Below are positions 1 through 12,681 of a stretch of DNA of 64,000 bases, one piece after another. A program made the position numbers and the translations under genes. The notes under the pieces are model-generated. The model had not been told where the DNA came from and did not search any database. It saw only the letters and a list, made by a program, of their open reading frames with translations. How positions within the stretch are numbered: position 1 is the first letter of the stretch; every line of letters starts with the position of its first letter. This DNA is from Valencia hispanica (lineage: Eukaryota > Chordata > Actinopteri > Cyprinodontiformes > Valenciidae), in NCBI GenBank assembly GCA_963556495.2, contig OY747710.1, positions 22,261,500-22,325,499 on the forward strand. The letters run 5' to 3'.

Positions 1-186
1 GCTGCCTGGATAGAACAACTGGATCGTGCCTAGATGCATTCATTCAGAAATTAGACGGTTTGTATAATAATCCTGATAAGACTCACATTGTTTGCGGAGA
101 TTTTAATATAAACCTTCTAAATTCGCAAAATTGTATGAAAACAATAGACTTTATTACAACAATGTATAGTAATAGTCTGTTCCCTC

Positions 187-391
187 TTATCTGCGTTGAG
201 ACGGCTGCTGAAGAACAACCATCACACAGCTTGAAGGTGCAATTACCATGTTTCTTTGTGAAGATGGTCTGTTCAGTGTGATGAGCAGTGTTATTGTTCG
301 CCCTACGCATTTTCTTTCACATGTTTGCTGAGTCAGCTTCATGGTTGGTGGCAAGCTACAGTTAGAACTTTCTATAGACTATTAGAACTTT
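187..391 (-). mobile_element. Tc1-type fragment nested in the LINE
   Basis: About 205 bp interrupts the LINE endonuclease reading. The flanks carry the same 16-bp word, aatagtctgttccctc, at 171-186 and 392-407. The inserted sequence resembles the reverse complement of the Tc1 transposase family seen elsewhere in the window, for example the 'gctgctgaagaa' and 'gatgagcagtgtt' segments. A 16-bp duplication is too long for Tc1, which duplicates TA, so the insert probably arrived by retrotransposition or template switching rather than by cut-and-paste. Confidence 0.5.
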
Positions 392-1250
392 AATAGTCTG
401 TTCCCTCAACACTAATAGATTACATATTCACAAATGCAATTGGAAATAAAATTAGTGCTGGATTACTTATGAATGATATCAATGATCATCTTCCTGTTTT
501 CTGTATTTTTTACAAAATATTAAGTAAAGCTAAGATATCTGAAACCGTTAGTCATAATTTAGTTAGATATAGATCGACCAGAAGCTATTGCTGGCCTTAA
601 ATTGGATCTTTTGGCCCAGACCTGGGATGAGGTATATGCCTCTCTAGACCCTGATATGGCATATAACACCTTTTTGTCAATATTCACAAAATTGTATGAG
701 AAACACTACCCTCTTAAAATACACAAGGTTAACCATAAAATTGTAACTGATAAGCCATGGTTTACAAATGGTATTGTTATAGCATGTAAAAAGAAAAAAC
801 ATCTGTATAGATTATACATAAAGCATAGGACTACAGAAGCTGAAAATATATATAAATCATATAAAAATAAGTAGATAAACATAATTCGATCTAATAAGAA
901 GTAATATTATCACAAATTATTGGAACAACACAGAAATGATACTCAAGGGACCTGGGAAAATACTAAATCAAACAATTAGGAAGGGTATTCTTTTGTGAAT
1001 GACAGTCAAATTATAGAAAATGAGAAGGAAATTGCAAATGCCCTAAATGTTTTTTTCACTAATGTTGGACCTACATTAGCTAACAAAATTATAGAACCTA
1101 AAGACACACAATGATTTAATTGTAACAGTTCAAAACAAAATCCTAACTCACTCTTCATAAGAGAGGTTGAGGTAAATGAAATTATCAAAATTGTAAAAAA
1201 AAAAAAAAAAATCAAGAATAAAAAAATCAACTGATTGTTTTAACATTGAT

Positions 1251-2625
1251 ATGATGATGGTAAAAGAAATTATTCATTGTGTGGTAAAACCATTTACATA
1301 CATTTTCAAACAGTCCTTTCTCACGGGCACCTTCCCAAGAGAAATGAAAACAGCAAAAGTAGTTCCAATAAAAAAAAAAAAAGGAAATAAATATAAATTT
1401 GACAACTATAGATCTATCTCGCTTCTGCCGCAATTCTCCAAGATTTTGGAAAAAAAAATTGTAATTAGGCTTGACAATTTTGTTAACAAACATAATTTGT
1501 TAAGTGAATATCAATATGGTTTTTGATCAAACAGATCTACTACAACTGCAATCATGGCTCTTGTGGAAGACATGGCTACAGCAATAGATAACAGTGAACA
1601 TGCAGTGGATGTTTTTATTGATCTGAGCGAGGCCTTTGACACCATATACCATATAAGGCTTTTTTTTTTTATTGAAAGGTTCGGTGTCAGGGGACCTGCA
1701 TATGCCGGGCTGGAAAGTTATCTTAGCAACAGATATCAATATGTACACATACATAATGTTGATTCTGAAAAACAACTAATTAAACATGGGGTTCCACAAG
1801 GCTCTATTTTGGGTACAAAACTGTTTATAATGTATATTAATGATGTTTTGGATGTTTTGGAAAAGATGAACTGTTTATTATATAAGGATGATACCAGCCT
1901 GTACTGCTCTGGAAAGGACCTGAAACAGCTCCTTTCTACAGTAGAAGACGAGCTCACAGTCCTAAAAACATGGTTTGATCTAAACAAACTTTGAATGAAT
2001 CTGAGCAAAACAAAATATATTATTTTTGGAAATAGAACAATTTCTGATCATACAACTCTAAAAATTAATGACACAGAAATTAAACAAGTTTTAGCAAATA
2101 CATTTTTAGGAGCTATCATTGATGGAAAACTTGAATGGAAATCAAATATCCGTATATTAAAAACAAAAATAGCAAAGACCATTGCTGTAATGGCCAAAAT
2201 GAGAACTGTACTTGATAAAAAATCTCTTATACTGTATAACTCCCTCATATTTCCTTACCTAAATTATGGCTTGGAAATATGGGGAAACAACTACAAATCC
2301 AATACGATCCTTTTTTCCTACTCCAAAAAAGGCAATAAGAATCATCACTAAAGCAGATTTCTATGCACCAACAAACCCTATTTTTGAAGAGCTAAACCTT
2401 CTGAAAATCCATGATCTCGCTGACCTTAATACATTAGTAATAGTGTACAAGGCATATAATAATCTTCTCCCTTCTCACATACAGGAGCTTTTTGAACACA
2501 GGAAAAGTCAGTATAACCTCAGAGGAACTGGCATTTTCAAAAAAGTAAAAGCTAGAACCAATAAAAAAAGTAGATGTATTTCAGTAAGAGGTGTTAATCT
2601 GTGGAATGACCTGGAAGATCAGTAA
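1251..2625 (+). pseudogene. Reverse transcriptase remnant of the LINE
   Basis: The reverse transcriptase region can be read across several broken segments. Visible motifs are the YRSISLLPQFSKILEK fingers block (about 1410-1455), the FIDLSEAFDT block (about 1612-1640), GVPQGSILG (about 1790-1812) and the catalytic box near 1881-1900. The catalytic box reads YKDDT where active elements have F/YADDT, so one residue of the active site is altered. TGA stops lie at 1524-1526 and 1992-1994 in the same frame. A shift to another frame is needed near 2266-2330 to continue into the C-terminal ISVRGVNLWNDLED segment. Function is clearly lost. Confidence 0.85.
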
Positions 2626-3699
2626 AAACAATCCGAAACAGATCTACAAATCTACTACAATTCAAAAATATATAAACTCAGGATGAATAAAGTAAGAAAC
2701 TAGTGAAACGACTTAAATAGATCCATTACAGATGAATTGAATTTAAATGATGACATGATTTATTTGAAAATGAATTAACATAAAACAAATGTATATATAC
2801 ATATCTATTGAAGTATTTAAGTTAAAATCAATTCCAAATGCATGCTTATTTATTTATTTTTTGTTTGACCCTTGATATTGTGTATTATAAATGTTTGTGT
2901 TTGTTCTCGTGTGGAAGTATGTAAACTGGGTTAGGCATGATAAGTATTCACTTCAGCCTAAACACTTTCGGTCTTGTTGTACATGAAAAATGGAAATGTT
3001 TTGTTTAACGTTTAAAGGAATGAAATGACCGAATAAACTACTAAACTAAAACTAGTAAGTCTGGAGTTGTGCCATACTCTTTCCACTCTCTGAGAATGCC
3101 ACACCTTGGGATATTGTTCTGTGACCTAACCTAAAGGTAGCTGAATACAGCTTTACAATTTACGTAATAGTTCCTTGGAAAGGATATTACTTTTTTTATT
3201 GTTTTTACAGTTTATTGTGTTTTTCATGAATAAATAAAATGTTCTGTAACAGAAAAAATAAACTCCCTGTTTCTTTTATGTGCCAGATGAGCCTGAGAAA
3301 GTCTGACCTGATCTCTGCAGAAGTTGCAAACTGAACCTCACAAGTAACACGTTCCAGATTGTATCGTGGTAACACAAAGTCCAAATCAAATGCTGCAGAA
3401 TATGAGGGATACGTGCCTCTAGGATCAGTGTCTGTTCTCTGCAGATTCACTTTAGGGTTGGGTATACAGGACAGATCTCACTGATGGACCCTTTTGTACA
3501 GCCGAAACTGCTGAATCAGATCGATAACAGAGAACAAAAAGCTGCTGGACCTAATATAGCATACCTACCAGGACTAGAAGTTGACTACTTAAAATTAGCA
3601 CGGAATGAAGATTTCCTCTTAGGTAGGGTTGGAGGTGTTATCATAGGTGGTAATTAGTTTAAATAGAGATGTAAGCAGAAATAGTATAATTTAGCCCTT

Positions 3700-3870
3700 A
3701 TACCTCACGCCAATGACTGACGCAATCTGCTGGGATTCCTTAAATAGGAAACTTTTTAACTGATTGGAATGTTTGTATAAATGTATTGAAATGACTTCTT
3801 GTTAAGTGCCTTGAGATGACATCTGTTGTGAATTCGCGCTATATAAATAAACTGAATTGAATTGAATTGA
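3700..3870 (+). repeat. 3' end of a dispersed retroelement-type repeat
   Basis: The segment ends in a 'gcgctatataaataaactgaattgaattgaattg' type tail, typical of a common fish repeat. A second copy lies in reverse orientation at 32555-33480 and shares the 'aatctgctgggattcctt' and 'gattggaatgtttgtat' stretches. The class (LINE 3' end or derived SINE) is not certain. Confidence 0.55.
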
Positions 3871-4619
3871 AATACATTTTCCTGATTGCATCAGTTTTAT
3901 TAAATTAAAATACCATCAACTACTGATTTTTTGTTTTAAGTGTTAGGTTTGGCTGTTTTATGTAATTAAACTCTGAAGGTATTTAAAATATATTTTATCT
4001 GCTTTAAAGATAGCCAGTTCGAGTAAACATTAACTCTAACAATGCTACAGGATAAACTCCTGGGTATTGAGGTAAACGAGTAAATTTGATGTGTATATGC
4101 AAACCGACACATGCTGGGGGGTTGGAGGTGGGTAAAAAGGGGGATCAATAACTCATCACAAGTTGTGATTCAGCCTGCTCCAACAACCATTTATCAAATA
4201 CAAAAATGTCCGCCCATTTAATCAAGCCTACTGTATACTGAGAACAACTGGCCGGCAATTTGTCAGTCACTTTGCTCAGAAACAGTTAGGCTAATTAATG
4301 AAATGAAAGAGGAAAGCAAGGACGGCCAGGGGGAGGTTAGGGAGCTGTTAGGCGTTTACGTGTGGGAGGATTTGTCATATTGTGCCATCATCTGATTGGA
4401 TGTGTTGCTGATGCAGAAAATAAAGACATGCAGTAAAATGAAGATGATTTTTTAAAGGAACACGTGGTCAAATTTGAGTTACATTGTACTCTTTTATCCT
4501 TTTGATTCATCGGATGTAAAAAAAAATTTTACAAATGAAAATTTGAGAAAGTGGGCTGTTCAAATTTATTACGGAGCCCTTATTACTCACAGAGCTCTAA
4601 ATATAATTTAATTAACAAC

Positions 4620-4870
4620 CATACCATGTAGCCAGAGCTACAGTTTAAAATATTTAGATTTAGATCGAAGCATATTTACGTGTTAGAATAGACTGGACAA
4701 GTCCAGACCTAAATCCAAGATTCGTTAGCAAGACTTGAAAGCTACTTTTTGCAGACCGCCTTCATCGAATCTGACAGAGTGTATTAACTCAGGGGGGGGA
4801 ATACTTATACATGTAATGACTTTCAGATTTTTTGTAAGAAACATGTATTGTTTTAGTTATACCCTACAGT
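4620..4870 (+). mobile_element. Tc1-type transposon remnant
   Basis: Short blocks match the 3' half of a Tc1 transposase family common in fish: 'agccagagctacagt', 'gtccagacctaaatcca' and 'gcaagacttgaaa', followed by a degenerated C-terminus and end. There is no intact reading frame. Confidence 0.55.
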
Positions 4871-5034
4871 TATGCACTGCTTTGTGTTGGCTTCTCTTAT
4901 ACAATCCTCAAAAAGTATATTAACGTTCAGATCAGAGCTGTCAACAGTTTGCAGGCTGTGTGTGTTAGTGGTATCCCAAATTTGGTCAGATTCCCCCCAA
5001 AGGAAAATAAAAAAAACAAAACAGAAAAAAAAAA

Positions 5035-5040
<6 letters not shown>

Positions 5041-5109
<69 letters not shown>
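5041..5109. repeat. (TA)n microsatellite
   Basis: An uninterrupted run of TA dinucleotides, about 69 bp, abuts the left end of the SINE copy. A second short TA tract lies on its right side at 5467-5492. ORFs rich in IYIYIY called across this run are artefacts. Confidence 0.95.
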
Positions 5110-5111
<2 letters not shown>

Positions 5112-5466
5112 CAGTTGGTAGCACTGTTGCCTTGCTACAAGAAGGTCCTGGGTTCGAATCCCGGCCTGGGGTCTTTCTGCATGGAGTTTGCATGTTCTCC
5201 CTGTGCATGCATGGGTTCTCTCCGGGTACTCCGGCTTCCTCCCACAGTCCAAAAACATGACTGTTAGGTGAATTGGTCACTCTAAAATTCCCCTTAGGTA
5301 TGAGTGTGTGCGTGTGTCTGGTTGTTTGTCCTGTATGTCTCTGTGTTGACCTGCGATGGACTGGCGACCTGTCCAGAGTGTACCCCGCCTCTCGCCCCTT
5401 GACCGCTGGAGATAGGCACCAGCCCCCCCGCAACCCTGCATTAGGATGGATGGGTACAGAAAATGG
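5110..5466 (+). mobile_element. tRNA-derived SINE, copy 1
   Basis: The head is tRNA-like: an A-box-like 'agttggtagcactg' near 5113-5126 and an exact B box 'ggttcgaatcc' near 5151-5161. The body contains the widespread fish sequence around 'ctccgggtactccggcttc' and ends near 'ggatgggtacagaaaatgga'. A second copy in reverse orientation lies at 62896-63255 and aligns over the whole length. TA repeats on both sides hide any target-site duplication. Confidence 0.8.
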
Positions 5467-5987
5467 ATATATATATATATAAATATATATATATTTGTAA
5501 TAAGAGTTTATTATTTCTCAGGTCAGTATATAAATACTTAAATAACTGGTTAGTAAACTGATCCGTAGCAGCTCACAAAATACATATTTGTACATTTTTC
5601 AAACATCAGGAATGCTTACATGCAAATGATATAAACTATTTGCTGACATTGTATAGTTTTATTAATCAACTTAATGAAGATTAAAGATTAAGATTAAAGA
5701 AAAAATCTACATAATAATTACTGGTAGCAAAACTACTTGAGCTTTCTTGGAGAATTAATCATAGCAAGAGATAGTGGCCTCATATATGTTGATAAACAAA
5801 TACATTTAAAAATAACTCTTCTTGTTGACTCATGTTCATGTCATGCCATAACTGCAGAAAAGCAAACCAAATTTGCCTTTTAATCAGTTAATAATCAACA
5901 TGTATTTATGGAACACTGTTCATGCAGCCAAGTGTAACACAAGGCGCTTTTAAATAGGTTAAAAGACAGACATAAAACCCTTAAAAC

Positions 5988-7600
<1,613 letters not shown>

Positions 7601-7604
7601 AAGG

Positions 7605-8345
7605 TATGGTGCAGTGCAGAAGTATTTGCCCCCTACAGAGTTTTTTCTATCACACTTAAATGTTTTAGATCATCAAATACATTTTAATTACAGACAAAGA
7701 TTACCCAATTAAATACAAATATTCTATTTTATTTATTAACGGATAAAGCTACCTAAAACAACCTGGCCCTCCTTCTGAAATCGCAGAATTAAATGTGATT
7801 AAACATATTTATTTGGAAACCTGAATTAAATTTCATTAGATACACCCAGGCTTAATTAGTATCAGCGCTGTAGAATAAAAAACTATATTCAATAGAATCT
7901 ATCTGACAACATGAAATAAGCAAAAAGGTTTGTTTTTTTAAATAAAAAATAACCCATCCAGTCCTGATCCAAAGATTTTTAAGAACAGATGAGAAACAAA
8001 GTTACTGATATCAATCAGTCTGTAAAGGGGTTACAGGTTTTACACTGAAAGTCATCATTCATGGAACAATGGTGAGCATTCTCAGGAATTTACCAAAATT
8101 ATTCCTACAGGGCATCGTCTACCCATCCAGGAGGTCACAGAACTTGTGTGACCTGCATGCCTCACAACACAATTTTCCCCCGAAATCTTCATGATTTCCA
8201 AGATTTGGGGGGAAATATTCTGTGGACTGACGAGAGAAATTTTAAACTTCTGGAACATCATACTGACACTCAAATATAGTGGCATGGTGGTGATAGTGTG
8301 ATGATCTGGGGCTACTTTTGTGCTTCAGGGCCTTGCCATGAACAG
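7605..8345 (+). mobile_element. Decayed Tc1-type transposon
   Basis: The left end resembles a Tc1 terminal repeat ('cagtgcagaagtatttgccccc'-like). Transposase-derived blocks follow: 'attctgtggactgacgag' near 8216-8234 and 'ggcatggtggtgatagtgtg' near 8281-8300, which in active relatives encode the DE-containing catalytic core. Frames are broken and the element is internally shortened. It belongs to a different subfamily from the copies at 11.6, 14 and 42 kb. Confidence 0.6.
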
Positions 8346-10330
8346 TTTTACAGTATTTATTTTGATTCACAATATTCTACTGTAAAATTTATGGTTACCA
8401 AAATAGTATACCATTGTGCTTTCTACATTACACTATTTTTCACACTGAAATTCTGGAAACCATAGCTGCTAGTAATTCACTGTAAATTCAACAATTTTTT
8501 TTTTTTTAGAGTGCATAGAAATGCTGAATATCCTGCTTATCCATGAGACTTTCCTATTGTACTGATTTCTTTTTATGTGAATATCATGCATCACTGGTTG
8601 CTTTTTTACTTTTTTACATTTTTACCAATACTTTATTCTTGAAGACTTCTACAGCACTGTTTTGACAGTAAGACAAACACATTTAGCTATTAGACTAACC
8701 TTTAATTTTTTTGTCATAAAATAATCTTTTTTTGGAGATACCCTCAGTCATATAAGGTTTAAATTGTGTTGTTGTATTTTGCAAGTGCAGTAAATAAAGT
8801 AAAATGAGGGAAGTGGAGTTAATATCTAATTCAAATGGGTACAACGGTAGTAACAATTCTTATGAATGGCTCTCAAAAGAGGAAGGGTTGAGGTAATAGA
8901 AATAGTGATGCTGGAGCTGAGGATCCGGAGAAAGAAGAGGATTTGCCACCTGAAAAAAACTTCAGCACAAAGTCAGAGGATGCTGAAAAACAAACATTTT
9001 CGGCCTGGGAGGCTTATTTTTGTCATCCTTAGGTGTCCAGGATGGTTGTGATTTTGTTTATACATCACCAAGCTCAGGATGATTGTCATTTCTCTTTGGT
9101 AAGTTCTATAAATGTTCTACACAATTAGCATAATTATTTCTGTACATATACACAGCTCAACAAAGAGTGTCAAGTGCAAAGAGCTGAAAGAGGAATGAAT
9201 GAGTCAGGAGAAGAGACAATGTTATATTTCCATCATTGCACTGACCAATATTAGAAAACGGTCAAAAATGTGGTCACATTAAATTAATCATTTCAGTTGA
9301 AATTTTTATAATTTTTATATTAGGTTATAGTTTTACTCTATCAATACAAATTGTTTGTCACATGCATGTTGACAACCTGATGTTAAAATGAGAAAAGCTC
9401 TTTGAAAAGAACTTGCTTTTATTTATTAGCATCACACAGGTAAAAATAATCATGGTTGATGTTATGACAAATCTAGAAAAGTGGCTAAATATGATTTACA
9501 TTAATATTTATCCAGGTATTTCTCATCTTATCTCTATTGTTTGAATGTGTAGACACACACAATGAATCATGTTATTTAGGTTTTGTTTCAGATCTAAAGA
9601 TGAACAAACAATAATTTATTGTAGGCAATGATTGTACTTAAATACTTTAGGTAAAAAGAATGCATACCTTTGTTTTTCCATTATGAGCCACCATATCAGT
9701 GTAGCTAAAGCAACATAGCCCAATTTAAAGGTAAAACAATCCATGTTTCATAAAAGAACGGAAACAAACTTTCAGAAAAAATCGTGACTTCAAATAATTA
9801 TTTGCTAAAATGATTCTATTTATGGTTATTATATTGGCACCCATATAAATTCTTGCAGTAAATTCCTGTTTAGATTTATGCTTTACTTAGACTATTAGAA
9901 AGTCATCAAACTGTGATCAAACATATAATTTAATGGTGCTGTAAAGTTTAGGAGAACTGAAAGCAGACACTAATGTTACTAATGTTGAGTGAATTCTTAC
10001 AGTGCAACTCAGTGGTGCAGCTGTGGAAAGAAAAGCTTCCCATGAAGTCATAACTCAAAAACAAATGAGATGTGCAAACAATATTTATAAGAACCAATTA
10101 GGACGAAAGCTGCCAAATCTCTCAAAAAGGTTTCAATCACAGCCCAGATTCTTTATGAGTGATTCTAGGAACACTGAAAAGAAAAACTAAAACTCTGAAT
10201 TCAGTTAAATAAAATAGCAGTTTATATTTAATTCACTCAGCAATGGGCTTCCTGGAACCAAGCCTAGTATTAAGATGGAGTCTGGATGCAGGCGAAGCCC
10301 CCTTGAGTCCTTCATCCCACCTCCTTTCTG
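8346..10330. other. Intergenic AT-rich stretch, no gene seen
   Basis: Nothing in this stretch reads as a conserved protein, tRNA or recognisable transposon core. The short frames present have no family features and are taken as chance. Confidence 0.5.
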
Positions 10331-10339
10331 TGACTCTCA

Positions 10340-10575
10340 CTCAGGCTCCGCAGACTGACTCAGACTCATCAGAGACTGAGGACAGAGAGCAGCGCTGAGG
10401 ACTTAACTGCACATCCCAAAGTTCAGAGGAAACACAGCTTTGAGCATTAAAGTCCTCCTCATCCTGCAGAAGAAGCATCTCAAGAAATTAATACAGGAAG
10501 GTTTCAGAATGGGAGCAGAGTTTTTTAATCCAAGGAACATTATTTCTTAACGTCCAGGATTTTACAGCCCAGAAA
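10340..10575 (+). other. Possible non-coding first exon of the urotensin II receptor gene
   Basis: A locally GC-richer block ends at AGAAA followed by a consensus donor GTAAGT (10576-10581). The next strong acceptor downstream, a long pyrimidine tract ending in CTACAG at 12643, sits 38 bases before the receptor ATG. Together they suggest a 5' UTR intron of about 2.1 kb that contains a Tc1 remnant. This is inference from splice signals only; the exon start is not defined. Confidence 0.3.
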
Positions 10576-11589
10576 GTAAGTTGAAAATTAGTTAAATGTC
10601 ATAAAATGTATTGAATTCAAATGTATTTTTCTGTTGTTTTTTTAACTTTATTTAGAGCATCGGGAAATCTATGTTTCTCCCACCCTTAAATTCATAACTG
10701 CCTTGTGTTAAAAATAAAATCAATAAAATACATGATTGACTAGAACATGGTCTTCATGTTTTTTTAAAGCTAACAGAACCAGCGTTGTTTTTCCACAAAG
10801 CACCGATATGCGTTGTGTATTGAGAACGTGGGAGTTTAGTTTAACAGGCAAACTGTTTCGGATACTCAAAATGTTCATGATAAAATATAAAACAATAGGG
10901 GATGTAACTTGTTTCATGTAATCAATGAGCAGCCAAGAGTAGCGCTTTAACCCCGGAGCAGGGCGGGTCACAGGTCGTCTCTGTCTGCCTCTGATTTGGT
11001 GTCATGAAGACATCTCTGTCCAGAACCGTCTGTTTTGAAGCGAACATGCTGCTCTCCTCTCTCAAAATGATTGTTTAATTTATTTTCCAACAGAGCGCAG
11101 CGCCAGGCTTGTCTCCTGCTGCGTTATGACTCTGCAAATTTACACGCACGAATCCCCATCCAAACCACCAGTGCGCAAAAGGCGCACTAGGAATCTAAAC
11201 AAAAACTTGGCCATTTATAACCTGCTTGTTAATAAGATCTGCTGTCTTTCATGTTCCCGTACTGTTTAACCTAATTGCTGCCCAACTGTTGGCCTAAAGG
11301 GGGGAGGTTTTCCCTGCAGATTTACCCTCCTCCATCGAGGACCACCTCCCTTTTAAAAAGCCTAACCAACGCAGGCTCCCCGTGAACCAATAAAATGGTG
11401 ATGGCTTTGCCAACCAGAGCATGTTTCTGCCGGAACATAAACCATCCTGGGTTTGCTGACATTTTTATTTAATCATGTTTATGTGACTTTATTTACTTTG
11501 TTCACTGTCAGAGTTTATATAGTGGTAAATCAAACAAGAAGATACAAAGAGGATTTGCTGGATTATTGCTCACAACACGAGTTTCATGT

Positions 11590-12350
11590 GGCGCCTCTCA
11601 ATAGTAGTCAAACCACTTGAACTTTAGCAAATTTTGCCACAATACAACATCAAACTTCAATGTACTTAATAAAATTATTTTTTCTGATTAAGCAATGCAA
11701 ATTAGTGACTTTTTTGTCAAATTTTTAGTAAGAAAAATCTTATATCTGAATAGTTTGCCATGTGTGAGTTTTCAGCAGCCATGTGTCAATACTGGAACTG
11801 TCTTTTGCTGTAATCGCAGGATAATGTCTGCAGATTTGGAAATCTACAGACGAAAACTGGTTTGCAACACATGCTCAAGCTCTGTCAGATTGGATGGAAA
11901 GCATCTGGGAACATCAGCTTTTAAGTCTTATCACATATGCTAAATTGGATTTATCTCTAGACTTCAACTGGGCCATTCTAACACATACTTTCCCCATGTG
12001 GATGGCTTGTTCAGAGTGATAATATTTAACATGTAGGCCAATTAGTTCATTTCTCTAGCCAGAACAGCTTCTTTCTCTCTCATGTTTCCTGTGTCCCCTA
12101 CATGTTTTGTGGCAAAATCCAAACATGACTTCTTGTCATTTGTCCATAAAAGACATCTGTGGAGTGCATGACCAATAGTTGTCCTGTCCAGAGATTCTTC
12201 CACCTGAGCAGTGGATCTCTGCAGCTCCTCCACAGTTTTTCCATGCTATACTCCTTGGTCAACTTTTCCGTCTAGGTGGACAGCCACGTTCTTGATAGTT
12301 TAGCTGTGCCATACTCTTTCCAATCTCAGGTGATGGATTAAAGTGCTCTG
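11590..12350 (-). mobile_element. Tc1-type transposon remnant
   Basis: On the minus strand this reads as a degenerate Tc1 transposase region. Recognisable plus-strand pieces include 'ctgggccattctaacacat' (11969-11987) and the 'gtggatctctgcagctcctccac' region near 12210-12232. There is no open frame of useful length. Confidence 0.65.
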
Positions 12351-12613
12351 ATTTTTTTTTTTACAGTCAAAATTCACAATTTTATCCTTCGATTTACAAT
12401 TAAGCATGATTTTGTGTTGGTCGATCATAGAAAAGCAGAGTAAAATACTTCTACGTTTGTGGGTAACTTAAAAAAGTGACGAAGTCCAATACATTTGAAT
12501 ATTTTCTAATTTTCCTTAAGACACTGTAAATTTCTGTAGAATCTACAGAAAATAACTCATGTTATCTTCTTCTCTCCACCTGTGTTTATATTTTGATTTG
12601 CTCCACATCACCT

Positions 12614-12643
12614 GTTTGCCTTTCTTCCTCTTCTGCACTACAG
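12614..12643 (+). promoter_or_regulatory. Strong splice acceptor upstream of the receptor ATG
   Basis: The stretch ttgcctttcttcctcttctg followed by cactacag is a textbook pyrimidine tract plus AG. It lies 38 nt before the start codon and implies an upstream non-coding exon for the receptor gene. Confidence 0.45.
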
Positions 12644-12681
12644 TCTGAAATTTCCCCTTAACCTGCCAATCTTTTAACATA

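Larger units (their letters stand above)
1..3055 (+). mobile_element. Degenerate non-LTR retrotransposon (LINE), 5' truncated
   Basis: This is a decayed LINE copy whose 5' end lies outside the window. Its left part translates to endonuclease-like sequence: GDFNINLL near 90-125, then a TLIDYIFTN and NDINDHLPVF stretch near 408-505. Reverse transcriptase follows from about 1250 to 2625. The 3' tail is AT-rich and ends in a short ACTAAA-type repeat near 3040-3055. The coding part is broken by in-frame stops and at least one frameshift, so the copy is dead. The protein resembles jockey/CR1-like LINEs common in fish; I cannot fix the clade from sequence alone. A separate transposon fragment is inserted at 187-391. 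Confidence 0.85.

Noticed and set aside
5110..5200. tRNA-like A and B boxes, also in the copy at 63.2 kb
   Set aside because: They belong to SINE heads. The sequence cannot fold into a full cloverleaf and the same unit recurs with a 360-bp body.
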